Below, in pieces: positions 51,642 through 61,087 of a stretch of DNA of 64,000 bases. The stretch spans positions 372,001-436,000 of the forward strand of contig NZ_JAUYTP010000029.1 of assembly GCF_030695125.1 (NCBI RefSeq), written 5' to 3'. Position numbers and translations under genes: made by a program. Below the pieces are notes generated by a model. That model was not told the DNA's origin, searched no databases, and worked only from the letters and a program-made list of their open reading frames with translations. Positions within the stretch are counted from its first letter, which is position 1; each line of letters opens with the position of its first letter. The stretch is from Allobosea sp. (lineage in GTDB: Bacteria > Pseudomonadota > Alphaproteobacteria > Rhizobiales > Beijerinckiaceae).

Positions 51642-51656
51642 TTAACGCTGGGTTAA
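51642..51656 (-). promoter_or_regulatory. CtrA-type box TTAA-N7-TTAAC upstream of the DUF1007-NicO operon
   Basis: On the minus strand TTAACCCAGCGTTAAC holds TTAA (51656-51653), seven bases, then TTAAC (51645-51641): an exact CtrA consensus. It lies 24 bp before the ATG at 51618. CtrA as activator would put the transcript start close to that ATG; CtrA as repressor is equally possible. Confidence 0.45.
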
Positions 51657-51848
51657 TTCCGCATCGGCGCCAACGGCACCTGGGCGAGACAGCGGGATCG
51701 CTGAAAAACGCGGCCGAATCGCGGCGGCGATGCTTTCCATTGACGACGCAGGTCCCGATCTTGAGTTTCCCGCCGCGTTCGAACGATAGTACAGGGGCGG
51801 TGGCCGCGCTGGCAAACGCACCTCGCTTGCGGAGGAGACGCCTCGATC

Positions 51849-52523
51849 GTGATCCTGCCCGAAGAGCTACGGCGCATTGCCGCCTGGTCGCGCGATCTGC
51901 GCCCGGAAGAGTTCGAGGAGGCGCGGCGCGGCATCTCGTTTCGCAGCTATGGCAAGGGCGCCAATATCTGCCATGTCGGCGACCGGCTGGAGGCGTGGAC
52001 CGGCGTCGCCGAGGGGCTGGTGAAGATGTCGACGACCTCCAAGACCGGCAAATCGGCGACGCTCGCCGGGATGCGCGCCGGGGCCTGGTTCGGCGAGGGC
52101 ACCGTGATCAAGGGCGAATTGCGCCGCTATGAACTGGTGGCGCTGCGTGAAACCCGGCTGGCGCTGATGCGGCGCTCCACCTTTCTCTGGCTGTTCGAGC
52201 ATTCGGCCGCCTTCAACCGTTTCCTCGTCCACCAGTTCAACGAGCGGCTGGCCCAGTTCATCGCGCTGGCGGAAACCGAGCGCACGCTCGATTCGACCGG
52301 GCGGCTGGCGCGCAACCTCGCCTGGCTGTTCAACCCCACGCTCTATCCCGACGAGGGCCGCACGCTCGAGGTCAGCCAGGAAGAGCTCGGCCTGCTCGCC
52401 GGCATGTCGCGGCAGATCGCCAACCAGGCCCTGTCGAAGCTCGCCGATCTCGGCCTGCTGGAGATCGGCCATGGCAGCGTGACGATCCTCGATGTCGAGC
52501 GACTGGCGCGCTATGAGGGATAG
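51849..52523 (+). CDS. Crp/Fnr-family transcriptional regulator
   Basis: 224 residues with a GTG start; GGAGGAG lies about 12 bp upstream. The cyclic-nucleotide-binding-type jelly roll is seen in YGKGANICHVGDRLEAWTGVAEG and GAWFGEGTVIK. The C-terminal winged HTH has VSQEELGLLAGMSRQIANQALSKLADLG. No FNR-type cysteine cluster is present, so the signal is not an iron-sulfur cluster. The effector and targets are unknown. The next gene downstream is a remnant. Confidence 0.9.
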   Translation: MILPEELRRIAAWSRDLRPEEFEEARRGISFRSYGKGANICHVGDRLEAWTGVAEGLVKMSTTSKTGKSATLAGMRAGAWFGEGTVIKGELRRYELVALRETRLALMRRSTFLWLFEHSAAFNRFLVHQFNERLAQFIALAETERTLDSTGRLARNLAWLFNPTLYPDEGRTLEVSQEELGLLAGMSRQIANQALSKLADLGLLEIGHGSVTILDVERLARYEG

Positions 52524-52610
52524 GCAAGGGTCACACGCGAATCCCGGCGACGCGCCGGGGCTGAGGTCGGTCCGCAAGAATCGTCACGGCGACCGGCGGG
52601 CGCGCCACCC

Positions 52611-53069
52611 ACGCATGCGGATTCGGACCGCAGAACGGCTTTAAATTCGCTCTACGCCTTGCGCCTCAAGCTGGTGAAGCCCGACGAGGCGATCGTCCTG
52701 CCCGAGATCATCTCCAAGGAGCCGCTCGGGCCGGTCGTGCGCAGCAGCGACATGCCGTGGTTCAACCTGGTCAAATGGATGCATGTTGCCATGCTGAACG
52801 CCGAGGATCTCGGCGTGACCAAGGCCAATGTCGAGCAGATGCTGACCTCGACGAACCCCGAGATTCGGCGCCTCCTGGGTGCCGAGGGCAAGTTCGGCGA
52901 GGCGATCAGCATGACGCCGGACTGGGCCTACCGGATCGTCAAGCATGTCAGGAACTATGGCGAGGCGTTCAAGCGCAATGTCGGCCCCAGCTCTCTCCGG
53001 AAGATCGCCCGCGGCAAGAACGATCTCTGGACCAAGGGCGGCCTGCAATACGCGCCGCCGATCCGCTGA
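52611..53069 (+). pseudogene. aapJ: 5'-truncated remnant of an AapJ-type general amino-acid-binding protein gene
   Basis: The frame reads SLYALRLKLVKPDEAIVLPE, then ISKEPLGPVV and further GVTKANVEQMLTSTNPEIRRLLG, ending KGGLQYAPPIR at TGA 53067-53069. This is the C-terminal part, about 140 residues, of the roughly 340-residue periplasmic protein AapJ. The signal peptide and the first lobe are missing and the sequence upstream of about 52611 shows no homology. A TTG at 52659 or a later ATG could start a fragment, but it would lack export. A strong terminator follows, probably the original one. Confidence 0.85.
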
Positions 53070-53117
53070 GATCCTCAAGGCCCGTCACCGCCGAGCTGAC
53101 GGGGCATGCCTGAACGG

Positions 53118-53165
53118 GCTCCGGTTGCGCTGGTCTCCTGCGACCATCGCGGCCGGAGCTTTTTT
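53118..53165 (+). terminator. Strong intrinsic terminator after the aapJ remnant
   Basis: GCTCCGG (53118-53124) pairs with CCGGAGC (53153-53159), with further pairing inside (TGGTC/GACCA), then six T's (53160-53165). It is the best intrinsic terminator seen in the window. It now isolates the Crp-type regulator and remnant from the acyl-CoA synthetase operon. Confidence 0.85.
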
Positions 53166-53445
53166 GCGTTCTGGTCCGCTGGACCGGTCAAACAACACGG
53201 CTCATACGACGAGGGGGCAAAGTCACGGCCTGCTCGACGCCAGTCGCAAATCAGCACTCTCGGAGTCTTCGCCGGGAGCAAAACAGAAGTCCCCAAGACG
53301 ATAGCCATCAAATGTCCGATTGTCTGTCAAGCCCCCCCTTGCAAAGCTCATGCGTGGCTGCGAGGCTTGCATCAACGACAAGGACCGAACGGTCCGAACG
53401 AAGGCCGGTGCCATGCACGCCGGCTGCTCAGGGTGGAGACGGACG

Positions 53446-55434
53446 ATGGCAAGCGCGAGCGCCGGCCAGGCGGATACCTTTCCAAAATTGCTGCTGCGCA
53501 ACGGGCGCGAACGCGGTGGCCGCGTCGCGTTCCGCCACAAGGATCTCGGCATCTGGCAGTCCTGGAACTGGGCTGAGGTGACCGAGCAGGTCCGCGGCTT
53601 CGCCCGGGGCCTGCAGAGGCTCGGCCTCAAGCGCGGCGAGAAGGTCGCGATCATCGGCTACAACCGGCCGCGCCTCTACTGGACGATGGCGGCGGCGCAA
53701 TGGCTCGGCGCCGTTCCCGTGCCTGTTTATGCCGACAGCGTCGCCGACGAGATGGCCTATGTGCTGGATCATGCAGAGGCAGTCTTCGCCGTGGTTCAGG
53801 ACCAGGAGCAGGTCGACAAGATCCTCTCGATCGCCGAGCGGCTGCCGAACCTGCGCCACATGCTCTACGACGAGCCCCGGGGCCTGCGCGACTACGACCA
53901 CGACACGTTGCATCCAATCGACGAGGTCATCGCGTCGGGCCGTGCGGACCTCGCCTCCGACCCCGAAGCCGCGCCGGCGCTGGAGCGCGAGATGCTCGCG
54001 GGCCAAGGGGCCGATCTCGGCATCATCCTCTACACCTCGGGCACGACGGGCCGGCCCAAGGGCGTCATGCTCAGCCACACCAATGTCATCACGGCCGCCG
54101 AGATCGGCTGCCAGTTCGACGGGCTGACCGAGAGCGACGAGATCATCGCCTATCTGCCGATCGCCTGGGTCGGCGACCATGTCTTCTCCTATGCGCAGGC
54201 GATCGTCGCCGGCTTCTGCGTCAACTGTCCGGAAGGGCCGGAGACGGTGATCGAGGACCGCCGCGAGGTCGGCACGACCTATGCGTTCGCGCCGCCGCGC
54301 GTCTTCGAGACCATGCTGACCCTGACCATGGTGCGGATGGAGGATGCCGGCGCGCTCAAGCGGAAGATGTTCCATTACTTCCTGCGCGTGGCGAAGGAGC
54401 ATGGCGAGAAGATCCTGAACGGCGAGAGCGTGCCGCTCGGCGCGCGGCTGCTCTACGGGCTCGGCGATGTGCTGGTCTACGGACCCTTGCGCAACCGCTT
54501 CGGACTGACACGGATCAAGGTCGGCTACACCGCCGGCGAGGCGATCGGCCCCGAGCTGTTCCGTTTCTACCGCTCGATCGGCGTCAACCTGAAGCAGCTC
54601 TACGGGCAGACGGAAGCGGGCGTCTACATCACCATGCAGCCCAATGGCGAGATCCGGGCCGACACGGTCGGGCGGCCGGCGCCGCTGGTCGAGATCAAGA
54701 TCGACGACAATGGCGAGGTGCTCTACCGCTCGCCCTCGATCTTCGGCGGCTACTACAAGGATCCGGAGAAGACCGCCGAGACGATGACGGCGGACGGCTA
54801 TGTCCGCTCCGGCGATGCCGGCTTTTTCGACGAGGAAGGCCACCTCAAGATCATCGACCGGGCCAAGGATGTCGGCAAGCTCAACAGCGGCGATCTGTTC
54901 CCGCCGAAATACATCGAGAACAAGCTGAAATTCTATCCCAACATCAAGGAGGTCGTCGCCTTCGGCCAGGACCGCGACTTCGCAACCGTCGCGGTCAACA
55001 TCGACCTGACGGCGGTGGGCAACTGGGCCGAGCGCAACAACGTCGTCTACGCCTCCTATCAGGAGTTGGCCGGCCACGATCTGGTCTACGACATGATCGC
55101 CCAGCATGTGGACGAGGTGAACCGCTCGCTCGCCGCCGAGCCGCTGATGGGCGGGGCCCAGATCAAGCGTTTCCTGATCCTGCACAAGGAGCTCGACGCC
55201 GATGACGGCGAGCTGACGCGGACCCAGAAGGTCCGGCGCGGCTTCATCGCAGAGCGTTATGCGCCGCTGGTCAACGCGCTTTATGACGGCTCGGAAGCCG
55301 CCGACATCTCGACCGAGGTCACCTTCGAGGATGGCCGCAAGGGCGTGATCTCGGCCCGCGTCAAGGTCCGCGACGTCAAGACCTACCCTGCGACCGCGCC
55401 CGAGCGGCCGGCGCCTGCGAGGGCTGCGGCATGA
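53446..55434 (+). CDS. Long-chain-type AMP-dependent acyl-CoA synthetase
   Basis: 662 residues from the ATG at 53446, with GGAG 8 bp upstream. The AMP-binding P-loop is LYTSGTTGRPKGVMLSH; YGQTEAGVYI, the GDAGFFDEEGHLKIIDRAKD region and the LNSGDLFPPKYIENKLK region are the later motifs. FACS-type enzymes activate fatty or other carboxylic acids to CoA thioesters through acyl-AMP. It overlaps the Liv-type ATPase gene by 4 bp (ATGA), so activation and transport are coupled. A 280-bp gap without any gene precedes it. Confidence 0.93.
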   Translation: MASASAGQADTFPKLLLRNGRERGGRVAFRHKDLGIWQSWNWAEVTEQVRGFARGLQRLGLKRGEKVAIIGYNRPRLYWTMAAAQWLGAVPVPVYADSVADEMAYVLDHAEAVFAVVQDQEQVDKILSIAERLPNLRHMLYDEPRGLRDYDHDTLHPIDEVIASGRADLASDPEAAPALEREMLAGQGADLGIILYTSGTTGRPKGVMLSHTNVITAAEIGCQFDGLTESDEIIAYLPIAWVGDHVFSYAQAIVAGFCVNCPEGPETVIEDRREVGTTYAFAPPRVFETMLTLTMVRMEDAGALKRKMFHYFLRVAKEHGEKILNGESVPLGARLLYGLGDVLVYGPLRNRFGLTRIKVGYTAGEAIGPELFRFYRSIGVNLKQLYGQTEAGVYITMQPNGEIRADTVGRPAPLVEIKIDDNGEVLYRSPSIFGGYYKDPEKTAETMTADGYVRSGDAGFFDEEGHLKIIDRAKDVGKLNSGDLFPPKYIENKLKFYPNIKEVVAFGQDRDFATVAVNIDLTAVGNWAERNNVVYASYQELAGHDLVYDMIAQHVDEVNRSLAAEPLMGGAQIKRFLILHKELDADDGELTRTQKVRRGFIAERYAPLVNALYDGSEAADISTEVTFEDGRKGVISARVKVRDVKTYPATAPERPAPARAAA

Positions 55435-56237
55435 ACGCGGAACCGCTCACCATGACCGGCGCCCCCGTCCGCGAGGTTCTGCTCTCGGTCGAGAATGTCT
55501 CGCTGCGCTTCGGCGGCGTGAAGGCGATCTCGGACGTCTCCTTCGACATCCGCAAGGGCGAGGTCCGCGCCATCATCGGCCCCAACGGTGCCGGCAAGAC
55601 CTCGATGCTGAACTGCATCAACGGCTTCTATCAGCCGCAGGAAGGGCAGATCACCTTCAAGGGCCAGCGCCGCGACAAGATGCGCCCGCATCGCGCGGCG
55701 GCTGCCGGCATCGCCCGCACCTTCCAGAACGTCGCCCTGTTCAAGGGCATGTCGACGCTCGACAACATCATGACCGGGCGCACGCTGAAGATGAAGCGCG
55801 GTTTCTTCTGGCAGGCGCTGCGCCACGGCCCGGCGATGAACGAGGAGATCGAGCATCGCCGCGTGGTCGAGGACATCATCGACTTCCTGCAGATCGAGCA
55901 CATCCGCAAGCTGCCGGTCGGCAAGCTGCCCTACGGCCTGCAGAAGCGCGTCGAGCTCGGCCGCGCCCTGGCGATGGAGCCGGAGCTGCTCCTGCTGGAC
56001 GAACCGATGGCGGGCATGAACCTCGAGGAGAAGGAGGACATGTGCCGCTTCATCCTCGACGTGAACCAGCAGTTCGGCACCACCATCGCCTTGATCGAGC
56101 ACGACATGGGCGTGGTCATGGACCTCTCCGACCGCGTCGTCGTGCTCGAATACGGCCGCAAGATCGCCGACGGCACGCCGGCCGAGGTCAAGGCCGACCA
56201 GAAGGTGATCGATGCCTATCTGGGAGTGGCGCATTGA
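55431..56237 (+). CDS. LivG-type ABC transporter ATP-binding protein
   Basis: 268 residues. Walker A is GPNGAGKTSMLNC, the signature is in KLPYGLQKRVELGRALAMEP and Walker B is LLLLDEPMAGMN. ISDVSFDIRKGEVRAIIG and the final DGTPAEVKADQKVIDAYLG are typical of LivG. It energises the hydrophobic amino-acid-type transporter encoded downstream. The start overlaps the acyl-CoA synthetase stop. Repeat C copy 2 lies between it and the permease gene. Confidence 0.93.
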   Translation: MNAEPLTMTGAPVREVLLSVENVSLRFGGVKAISDVSFDIRKGEVRAIIGPNGAGKTSMLNCINGFYQPQEGQITFKGQRRDKMRPHRAAAAGIARTFQNVALFKGMSTLDNIMTGRTLKMKRGFFWQALRHGPAMNEEIEHRRVVEDIIDFLQIEHIRKLPVGKLPYGLQKRVELGRALAMEPELLLLDEPMAGMNLEEKEDMCRFILDVNQQFGTTIALIEHDMGVVMDLSDRVVVLEYGRKIADGTPAEVKADQKVIDAYLGVAH

Positions 56238-56272
56238 TGAACGCTTTCCGCTCACATTCGTCCTCTCCTGCC

Positions 56273-56383
56273 GTCATCCCGGGCGCAGCGAAGCAGAGAC
56301 CCGGGATCCATTCCGGAATCTCTCCGGATGGGCTCCGGAATGGATCCCGGATCGGCGCCGCTACGCGGCTTGTCCGGGATGAC
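56273..56383. repeat. Intergenic palindromic repeat, family C, copy 2
   Basis: About 111 bp: opens GTCATCCCGGGCGCAGCGAAGC, has core CCATTCCGGA ... TCCGGAATGG and closes CTTGTCCGGGATGAC. The right outer part is like that of families B and D1, so arms appear to be exchanged between families. It lies inside the Liv operon, between livG and livH. Confidence 0.85.
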
Positions 56384-56418
56384 GCCGCATCGTGCGTAAC
56401 GTCGGAGGGAGCGAACCC

Positions 56419-57492
56419 ATGAGCGACGTCGCCGCACGGCCCGCGCCGAACCTTCTCGCCAATGGCTGGGTCAAGGCCGGGCTGATCCTGGCCGCCATCG
56501 TCGTCGCCGCGGTCGTCGGTTCGCGGCTCGATTCCTCCGGCACGCTCTACAAGATCTTCATCGACCCGTTCGACCAGATGGCGGCAGCGCCCGATCTGCT
56601 GGTGCAGACGATCTGGGAGGGGCTCGTTACAGGCGTGCTCTATGCACTCATCGCGCTCGGCTTCGTGCTGATCTTCAAGGCCTCGGGCGTGTTCAACTTC
56701 GCCCAGGGCATCATGGTGGTGTTCTCGGCGCTGACGCTGGTGGGCCTCTACGAGATGGGCGTGCCGGCCTTCCTGGCGGTGATCCTGACGCTCGGCGTCA
56801 TGTTCCTGCTGGCGGTGACGATCGAGCGGGTGGTGCTGCGGCCCCTGGTCAACCAGCCCGACATCATCCTGTTCATGGCGACCTTCGGGATCACCTATTT
56901 CCTGATCGGGCTCGGTGAATCCGTCTTCGGCGGCAACCCCAAGCAGATGATCGCCGAACAGCTCTACCTGCCCAAGGGCGCGATCGACCTGAAGATCCTC
57001 GGCGGGCTGGTGACGCTGCAGAAGATCGACATCGCCGCGGCCATCATCGCCTCGGTGATGATCGCGGTGCTGGCGCTGTTCTTCCAGTACACCCGCATCG
57101 GGCGGGCGCTGCGGGCGGTGGCCGACAGCCACAAGGCGGCGCTGTCGGTCGGCATCTCCTTGAACCAGATCTGGGTGATCGTCTGGTTCACCGCCGGCAT
57201 CGTCGCGCTGATCACCGGCATCATGTGGGGCGCCCGCTCGGACGTGTCCTTCGCGCTCGAGATCGTGGCGCTGAAGGCGCTGCCCGTCCTGATCCTTGGC
57301 GGCTTCACATCGATCCCCGGCGCGATCATCGGCGGGCTGATCATCGGCATCGGCGAGAAGATGGGCGAATTCTACTGGGGGCCGCTGATCGGCGGCGGCA
57401 TCGAGAGCTGGCTCGCTTATTTCATCGCGCTGGGCTTCCTGCTGTTCCGGCCGCAGGGCCTGTTCGGCGACAAGATCATCGAGCGGATTTGA
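56419..57492 (+). CDS. LivH-type branched-chain amino acid ABC transporter permease
   Basis: 357 residues from the ATG at 56419, with GGAGGGAG just upstream. Eight to nine membrane segments are seen; LVTGVLYALIALGFVLIFKASGVFNFAQG is the LivH start, and the EAA-like region LPVLILGGFTSIPGAIIGGLIIG lies near the end. An extra ~70-residue N-terminal part with one helix precedes the core. Together with LivM it forms the channel. Confidence 0.93.
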   Translation: MSDVAARPAPNLLANGWVKAGLILAAIVVAAVVGSRLDSSGTLYKIFIDPFDQMAAAPDLLVQTIWEGLVTGVLYALIALGFVLIFKASGVFNFAQGIMVVFSALTLVGLYEMGVPAFLAVILTLGVMFLLAVTIERVVLRPLVNQPDIILFMATFGITYFLIGLGESVFGGNPKQMIAEQLYLPKGAIDLKILGGLVTLQKIDIAAAIIASVMIAVLALFFQYTRIGRALRAVADSHKAALSVGISLNQIWVIVWFTAGIVALITGIMWGARSDVSFALEIVALKALPVLILGGFTSIPGAIIGGLIIGIGEKMGEFYWGPLIGGGIESWLAYFIALGFLLFRPQGLFGDKIIERI

Positions 57493-57502
57493 GGGCCGAG
57501 AC

Positions 57503-58582
57503 ATGTTCTATCGCGAGGCCGGCCAGTTCAAATCCACCTACCAGGCCGACATGGCGGTGTTCCCGATCCGGCAGGACCGGATCGGCCTGGCGATCATCCT
57601 CGCCATCGCCTTCGTTGTGATCCCCTATTTCGGCGACGACTTCTTCATCACCTCGGTGATGATCCCCTTCCTCGTCTTCTCGCTGGCGGCGATCGGGCTG
57701 AACATCCTCACCGGCTATACCGGGCTGATCTCGTTGGGCACGGCGGCGTTCATGGGGGTGGGCGCCTATGCCTGCTACAAGATGACGACGCTGTTTCCGG
57801 GCGTGAACATCATCGTGCTGATCCTGGCCTCGGGGCTGTTCTCGGCGGCGATCGGCGTGCTGTTCGGCCTGCCCTCGCTGCGGATCAAGGGCTTCTATCT
57901 CGCGGTCGCGACGCTGGCCGCGCAGTTCTTCCTGCAGTGGTCCTTCGTGCGCGTGCCCTGGCTCTATAATTACAACGCCTCGGGCGCGATCGAGGTGCCG
58001 CAGCGCCTCGTCTTCGGCGTGCCGGTCACCGGCGCGCTGGCCACGCCCGAGACGCGCTATTTCGTCTGCCTCGGCATCGTCGTGGTCCTGACCTGGTTCG
58101 CCTCGAACCTCGTCCATGGCAAGATCGGCCGCTCCTGGATGGCGGTTCGCGACATGGACATCGCCGCCGAACTGATGGGCATCAAGCTGCTCAACGCCAA
58201 GCTGCTCGCCTTCGCGGTCTCGTCCTTCTATGCCGGCGTCGCCGGGGCGATGATGATCTTCCTCTGGTATGGCGGCGGCGAAGCGGCCGATGCGTTCTCG
58301 ATCCGCCTCTCCTTCAACATCCTGTTCATGGTCATCATCGGCGGGCTGGGCTCCCTGATCGGCTCCTTCTTCGGCGCCGCCTTCCTCTCGATCCTGCCCA
58401 CCGCGATGAAGTTCGGCCTGCCGGCGCTGGGCGTGCCGATGGCCGGCGCCACCGCCGAGCATGTCACCTTCATGCTGATCGGCGGGCTGATCATCTTCTT
58501 CCTGATCGTCGAGCCGCATGGCCTGGCGCGGCTCTGGCAGATCGGGAAGCAGAAACTACGGACCTGGCCGTTCCCCTACTGA
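57503..58582 (+). CDS. LivM-type branched-chain amino acid ABC transporter permease
   Basis: 359 residues with about nine membrane segments. The LivM pattern is ALAAIGLNILTGYTGLISLGTAAFMGVGAY near residues 60-90 and RLSFNILFMVIIGGLGSLIGSFFGAAFL near residue 275. It begins 10 bp after livH. The soluble N-terminus FYREAGQFKSTYQADMAVFP is characteristic of the subgroup linked with acyl-CoA synthetases as I remember it. The binding-protein gene follows after 116 bp. Confidence 0.93.
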   Translation: MFYREAGQFKSTYQADMAVFPIRQDRIGLAIILAIAFVVIPYFGDDFFITSVMIPFLVFSLAAIGLNILTGYTGLISLGTAAFMGVGAYACYKMTTLFPGVNIIVLILASGLFSAAIGVLFGLPSLRIKGFYLAVATLAAQFFLQWSFVRVPWLYNYNASGAIEVPQRLVFGVPVTGALATPETRYFVCLGIVVVLTWFASNLVHGKIGRSWMAVRDMDIAAELMGIKLLNAKLLAFAVSSFYAGVAGAMMIFLWYGGGEAADAFSIRLSFNILFMVIIGGLGSLIGSFFGAAFLSILPTAMKFGLPALGVPMAGATAEHVTFMLIGGLIIFFLIVEPHGLARLWQIGKQKLRTWPFPY

Positions 58583-58698
58583 TCCAAGGGCAACGGCAAA
58601 GACGACGATCCGCGTCGGCCTTCAAGGACGCGGACGACAAGCAGACCGGCAGGGCCTCGACGCCACCGCCGGAGGGAAACGAACGGAGGACGACACCG

Positions 58699-60027
58699 AT
58701 GAAGACACAGCATCTGATGAAGGGCGCCGCACTCGGGGCGCTGCTGGCCGCGGGCAGCTTCGCGGCTCCCGCTCACGCACAAGACAGCGTCTATGTCTCC
58801 AACAACGCCTATCGCACCGGGCCGTTCGCCGGCTCGGGCATCCCGATCGGCGACGGCATGCGCGACTACATGACGATGATCAACGAGCGCGACGGCGGCG
58901 TGAACGGCGTCAAGATCGTCTATGAGGAGTGCGAGACCGGCTACGACACCAAGAAGTCGATCGAGTGCTACGAGCAGGCGAAGGGCAAGAACACGATCGT
59001 CTACTCGCCCTGGTCGACCGGCGCGACGCTGGCCGCGATCCCGCGCGCCCATATCGACAAGATCCCGATCCTGTCGATGGCCTATGGCCTGTCGGCCTCG
59101 GCCGACGGCAACGCCTTTCCGTGGGTCTTCATCCCGCCCTTCACCTACTGGGACGGCGCGTCGCTGATGGTGCGGCACATGGCGGCCGAACTCGGCGGCA
59201 TGGACAAGCTCAAGGGCAAGAAGCTCGGGCTGATCCATCTCGATGCGCCCTTCGGCAAGGAGCCGATCCCGGTGCTCGAGAACCTCGCCAAGAAATACGG
59301 CTTCGAGGTCAAGCTCTATCCAGTCGCCGCGGCCGACATGCAGAACCAGGGCTCGCTCTGGCTCGCAATCCGGCGTGACAGGCCCGACTACCTCTATAAC
59401 CAGGGCTGGGGCGCGATGAACCCGACCGCGGTGAAGGAGGCGATCAAGAACAACTTCCCGATCAACAAGCTGGTCGGCGTCTGGTGGGCCGGCGGCGACG
59501 ACGACGCGCGCGCCGGCGGGGCGGAGGCGAAGGGCTACAAGTCGCTCAACCTGAACGCGGCCGGCACCAACTTCCCGGTCATCCAGGACATCCAGAAGTT
59601 CGTCGTCGACAAGGGCAAGAGCCTCGCGCCGAAGGAGAAGGTCGGCGAGAACCTCTACAACCGCGGCGTCTACAACTCGATGCTGCTGGTCGAGGGCATC
59701 CGCAACGCACAGCGGATCACCGGCAAGAAGGTCATCACGGGCGAGGACATGCGCCGTGGGCTCGAGTCGCTGAACATCACCGAGGCGCGGCTCAAGGAGA
59801 TCGGCATGGAAGGCTTCGCCACGCCGACCACCATCTCCTGCACCGACCATTCCGGCCACAGCAAGGCCTATGTCGCGGAGTGGGACGGCACGAAATGGAC
59901 CAAGAAGGGCGACTGGCTTGAGCCGATGAAGGACGAGGTCCGGCCGCTCATCGAGGCCGCCGCCAAGGACTACACCGAGAAGGCCGGCAATTGGCCCAAG
60001 CGGACCGAGGCCTGCGACAAGCCGTAA
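58699..60027 (+). CDS. LivK-type ABC transporter substrate-binding protein
   Basis: 442 residues, with GGAGGACG upstream of the ATG. The signal peptide is cut near AHAQDS. The type I periplasmic fold (Peripla_BP_6) is indicated by YRTGPFAGSGIPIGDGMRDYM, then VNGVKIVYEECETGYDTKKS. It is longer than amino-acid LivK (about 370), as in the subgroup that serves aromatic or other carboxylic acids. The ligand is not known from sequence. Confidence 0.93.
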   Translation: MKTQHLMKGAALGALLAAGSFAAPAHAQDSVYVSNNAYRTGPFAGSGIPIGDGMRDYMTMINERDGGVNGVKIVYEECETGYDTKKSIECYEQAKGKNTIVYSPWSTGATLAAIPRAHIDKIPILSMAYGLSASADGNAFPWVFIPPFTYWDGASLMVRHMAAELGGMDKLKGKKLGLIHLDAPFGKEPIPVLENLAKKYGFEVKLYPVAAADMQNQGSLWLAIRRDRPDYLYNQGWGAMNPTAVKEAIKNNFPINKLVGVWWAGGDDDARAGGAEAKGYKSLNLNAAGTNFPVIQDIQKFVVDKGKSLAPKEKVGENLYNRGVYNSMLLVEGIRNAQRITGKKVITGEDMRRGLESLNITEARLKEIGMEGFATPTTISCTDHSGHSKAYVAEWDGTKWTKKGDWLEPMKDEVRPLIEAAAKDYTEKAGNWPKRTEACDKP

Positions 60028-60073
60028 TGAGCTGAAGCGGCAGCCGGGGAGATCCGGCCGCCGCACCCTCGTC

Positions 60074-60169
60074 GTCATCCCGGACAAGCGGCGTAGCCGC
60101 GCCGCTCCGGGATCCATCGCAAGGCTCGACAGCGCCCTATGATGGATCCCGGGACAAGCCCGGGATGAC
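60074..60169. repeat. Intergenic palindromic repeat, family B, copy 4
   Basis: About 96 bp: opens GTCATCCCGGACAAGCGG, has core CGGGATCCATCGCAAGG ... CCCTATGATGGATCCCG and closes CCCGGGATGAC. It lies between the LivK-type and LivF-type genes, inside the operon. Confidence 0.85.
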
Positions 60170-60217
60170 GTCGAGCTTTGTCCAAGCCAGCATGCTGGCA
60201 GCCGCCGGGAGACCGCC

Positions 60218-61066
60218 ATGTCCACCGCCACACTCGCGCAGCCGACCGCCACGACCCCTGCAGCCGACAACATCCTGTCGCTGAACAACATCGAGGTGAT
60301 CTACGATCACGTCATCCTCGTGCTGAAGGGGGTCTCGCTGCATGTCCCGCGCAAGGGCATCGTCGCGATTCTCGGTGCCAACGGTGCCGGCAAGACGACG
60401 ACGCTGAAGGCGATCTCGAACCTGCTCAAGGCCGAGCGTGGCGAGGTCACCAAGGGCTCGATCGTGTTCGAGGGCGAGCGCGTCGACCGCATGTCGCCCA
60501 ACGAACTGGTCCGCCGCGGCTGCATCCAGGTGATGGAGGGCCGCCATTGCTTCGGCCATCTCTCGATCGAGGAGAACCTGCTGACGGGCGCCTTCACCCG
60601 CCGCGACGGCAACGCCGCGATCAAACGCGACCTCGAGAAGATGTATGAGCTGTTCCCGCGCCTGAAGCAGCGCCGCAACTCGCAGGCGGGCTACACCTCG
60701 GGCGGCGAGCAGCAGATGTGCGCGGTCGGCCGCGCCTTGATGTCGAAGCCGAAGATGATCCTGCTCGACGAGCCCTCGATGGGGCTGGCGCCACAGATCG
60801 TTGAGGAGATCTTCGAGATCGTGCGCCGTCTCAACGCCGAGGAGGACGTCTCATTCCTCGTCGCCGAGCAGAACACCAACATGGCCCTGCGCTACGCGAC
60901 CTATGGCTACATCATGGAGACCGGCCGCATCGTCATGGATGGCGAGGCTAAGATGCTGCGCGAGAACGAGGACGTGAAGGAGTTCTATCTCGGCGTCTCC
61001 GAAGGCGACAAGAAGTCCTTCCGCGAGGTGAAGAGCTACAAGCGCCGCAAGCGGTGGCTGTCGTGA
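60218..61066 (+). CDS. LivF-type ABC transporter ATP-binding protein
   Basis: 282 residues. Walker A is GANGAGKTTTLKA, the signature is TSGGEQQMCAVGRAL and Walker B is MILLDEPSMGLAP. The C-terminal tail after FYLG is about 25 residues longer than usual and basic (SYKRRKRWLS). It pairs with LivG on the cytoplasmic face. It is separated from livK by 190 bp that contain repeat B copy 4, so it may be expressed at a different level. Confidence 0.93.
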   Translation: MSTATLAQPTATTPAADNILSLNNIEVIYDHVILVLKGVSLHVPRKGIVAILGANGAGKTTTLKAISNLLKAERGEVTKGSIVFEGERVDRMSPNELVRRGCIQVMEGRHCFGHLSIEENLLTGAFTRRDGNAAIKRDLEKMYELFPRLKQRRNSQAGYTSGGEQQMCAVGRALMSKPKMILLDEPSMGLAPQIVEEIFEIVRRLNAEEDVSFLVAEQNTNMALRYATYGYIMETGRIVMDGEAKMLRENEDVKEFYLGVSEGDKKSFREVKSYKRRKRWLS

Positions 61067-61087
61067 GCGCGCTTCTCCTTCCCAGCC

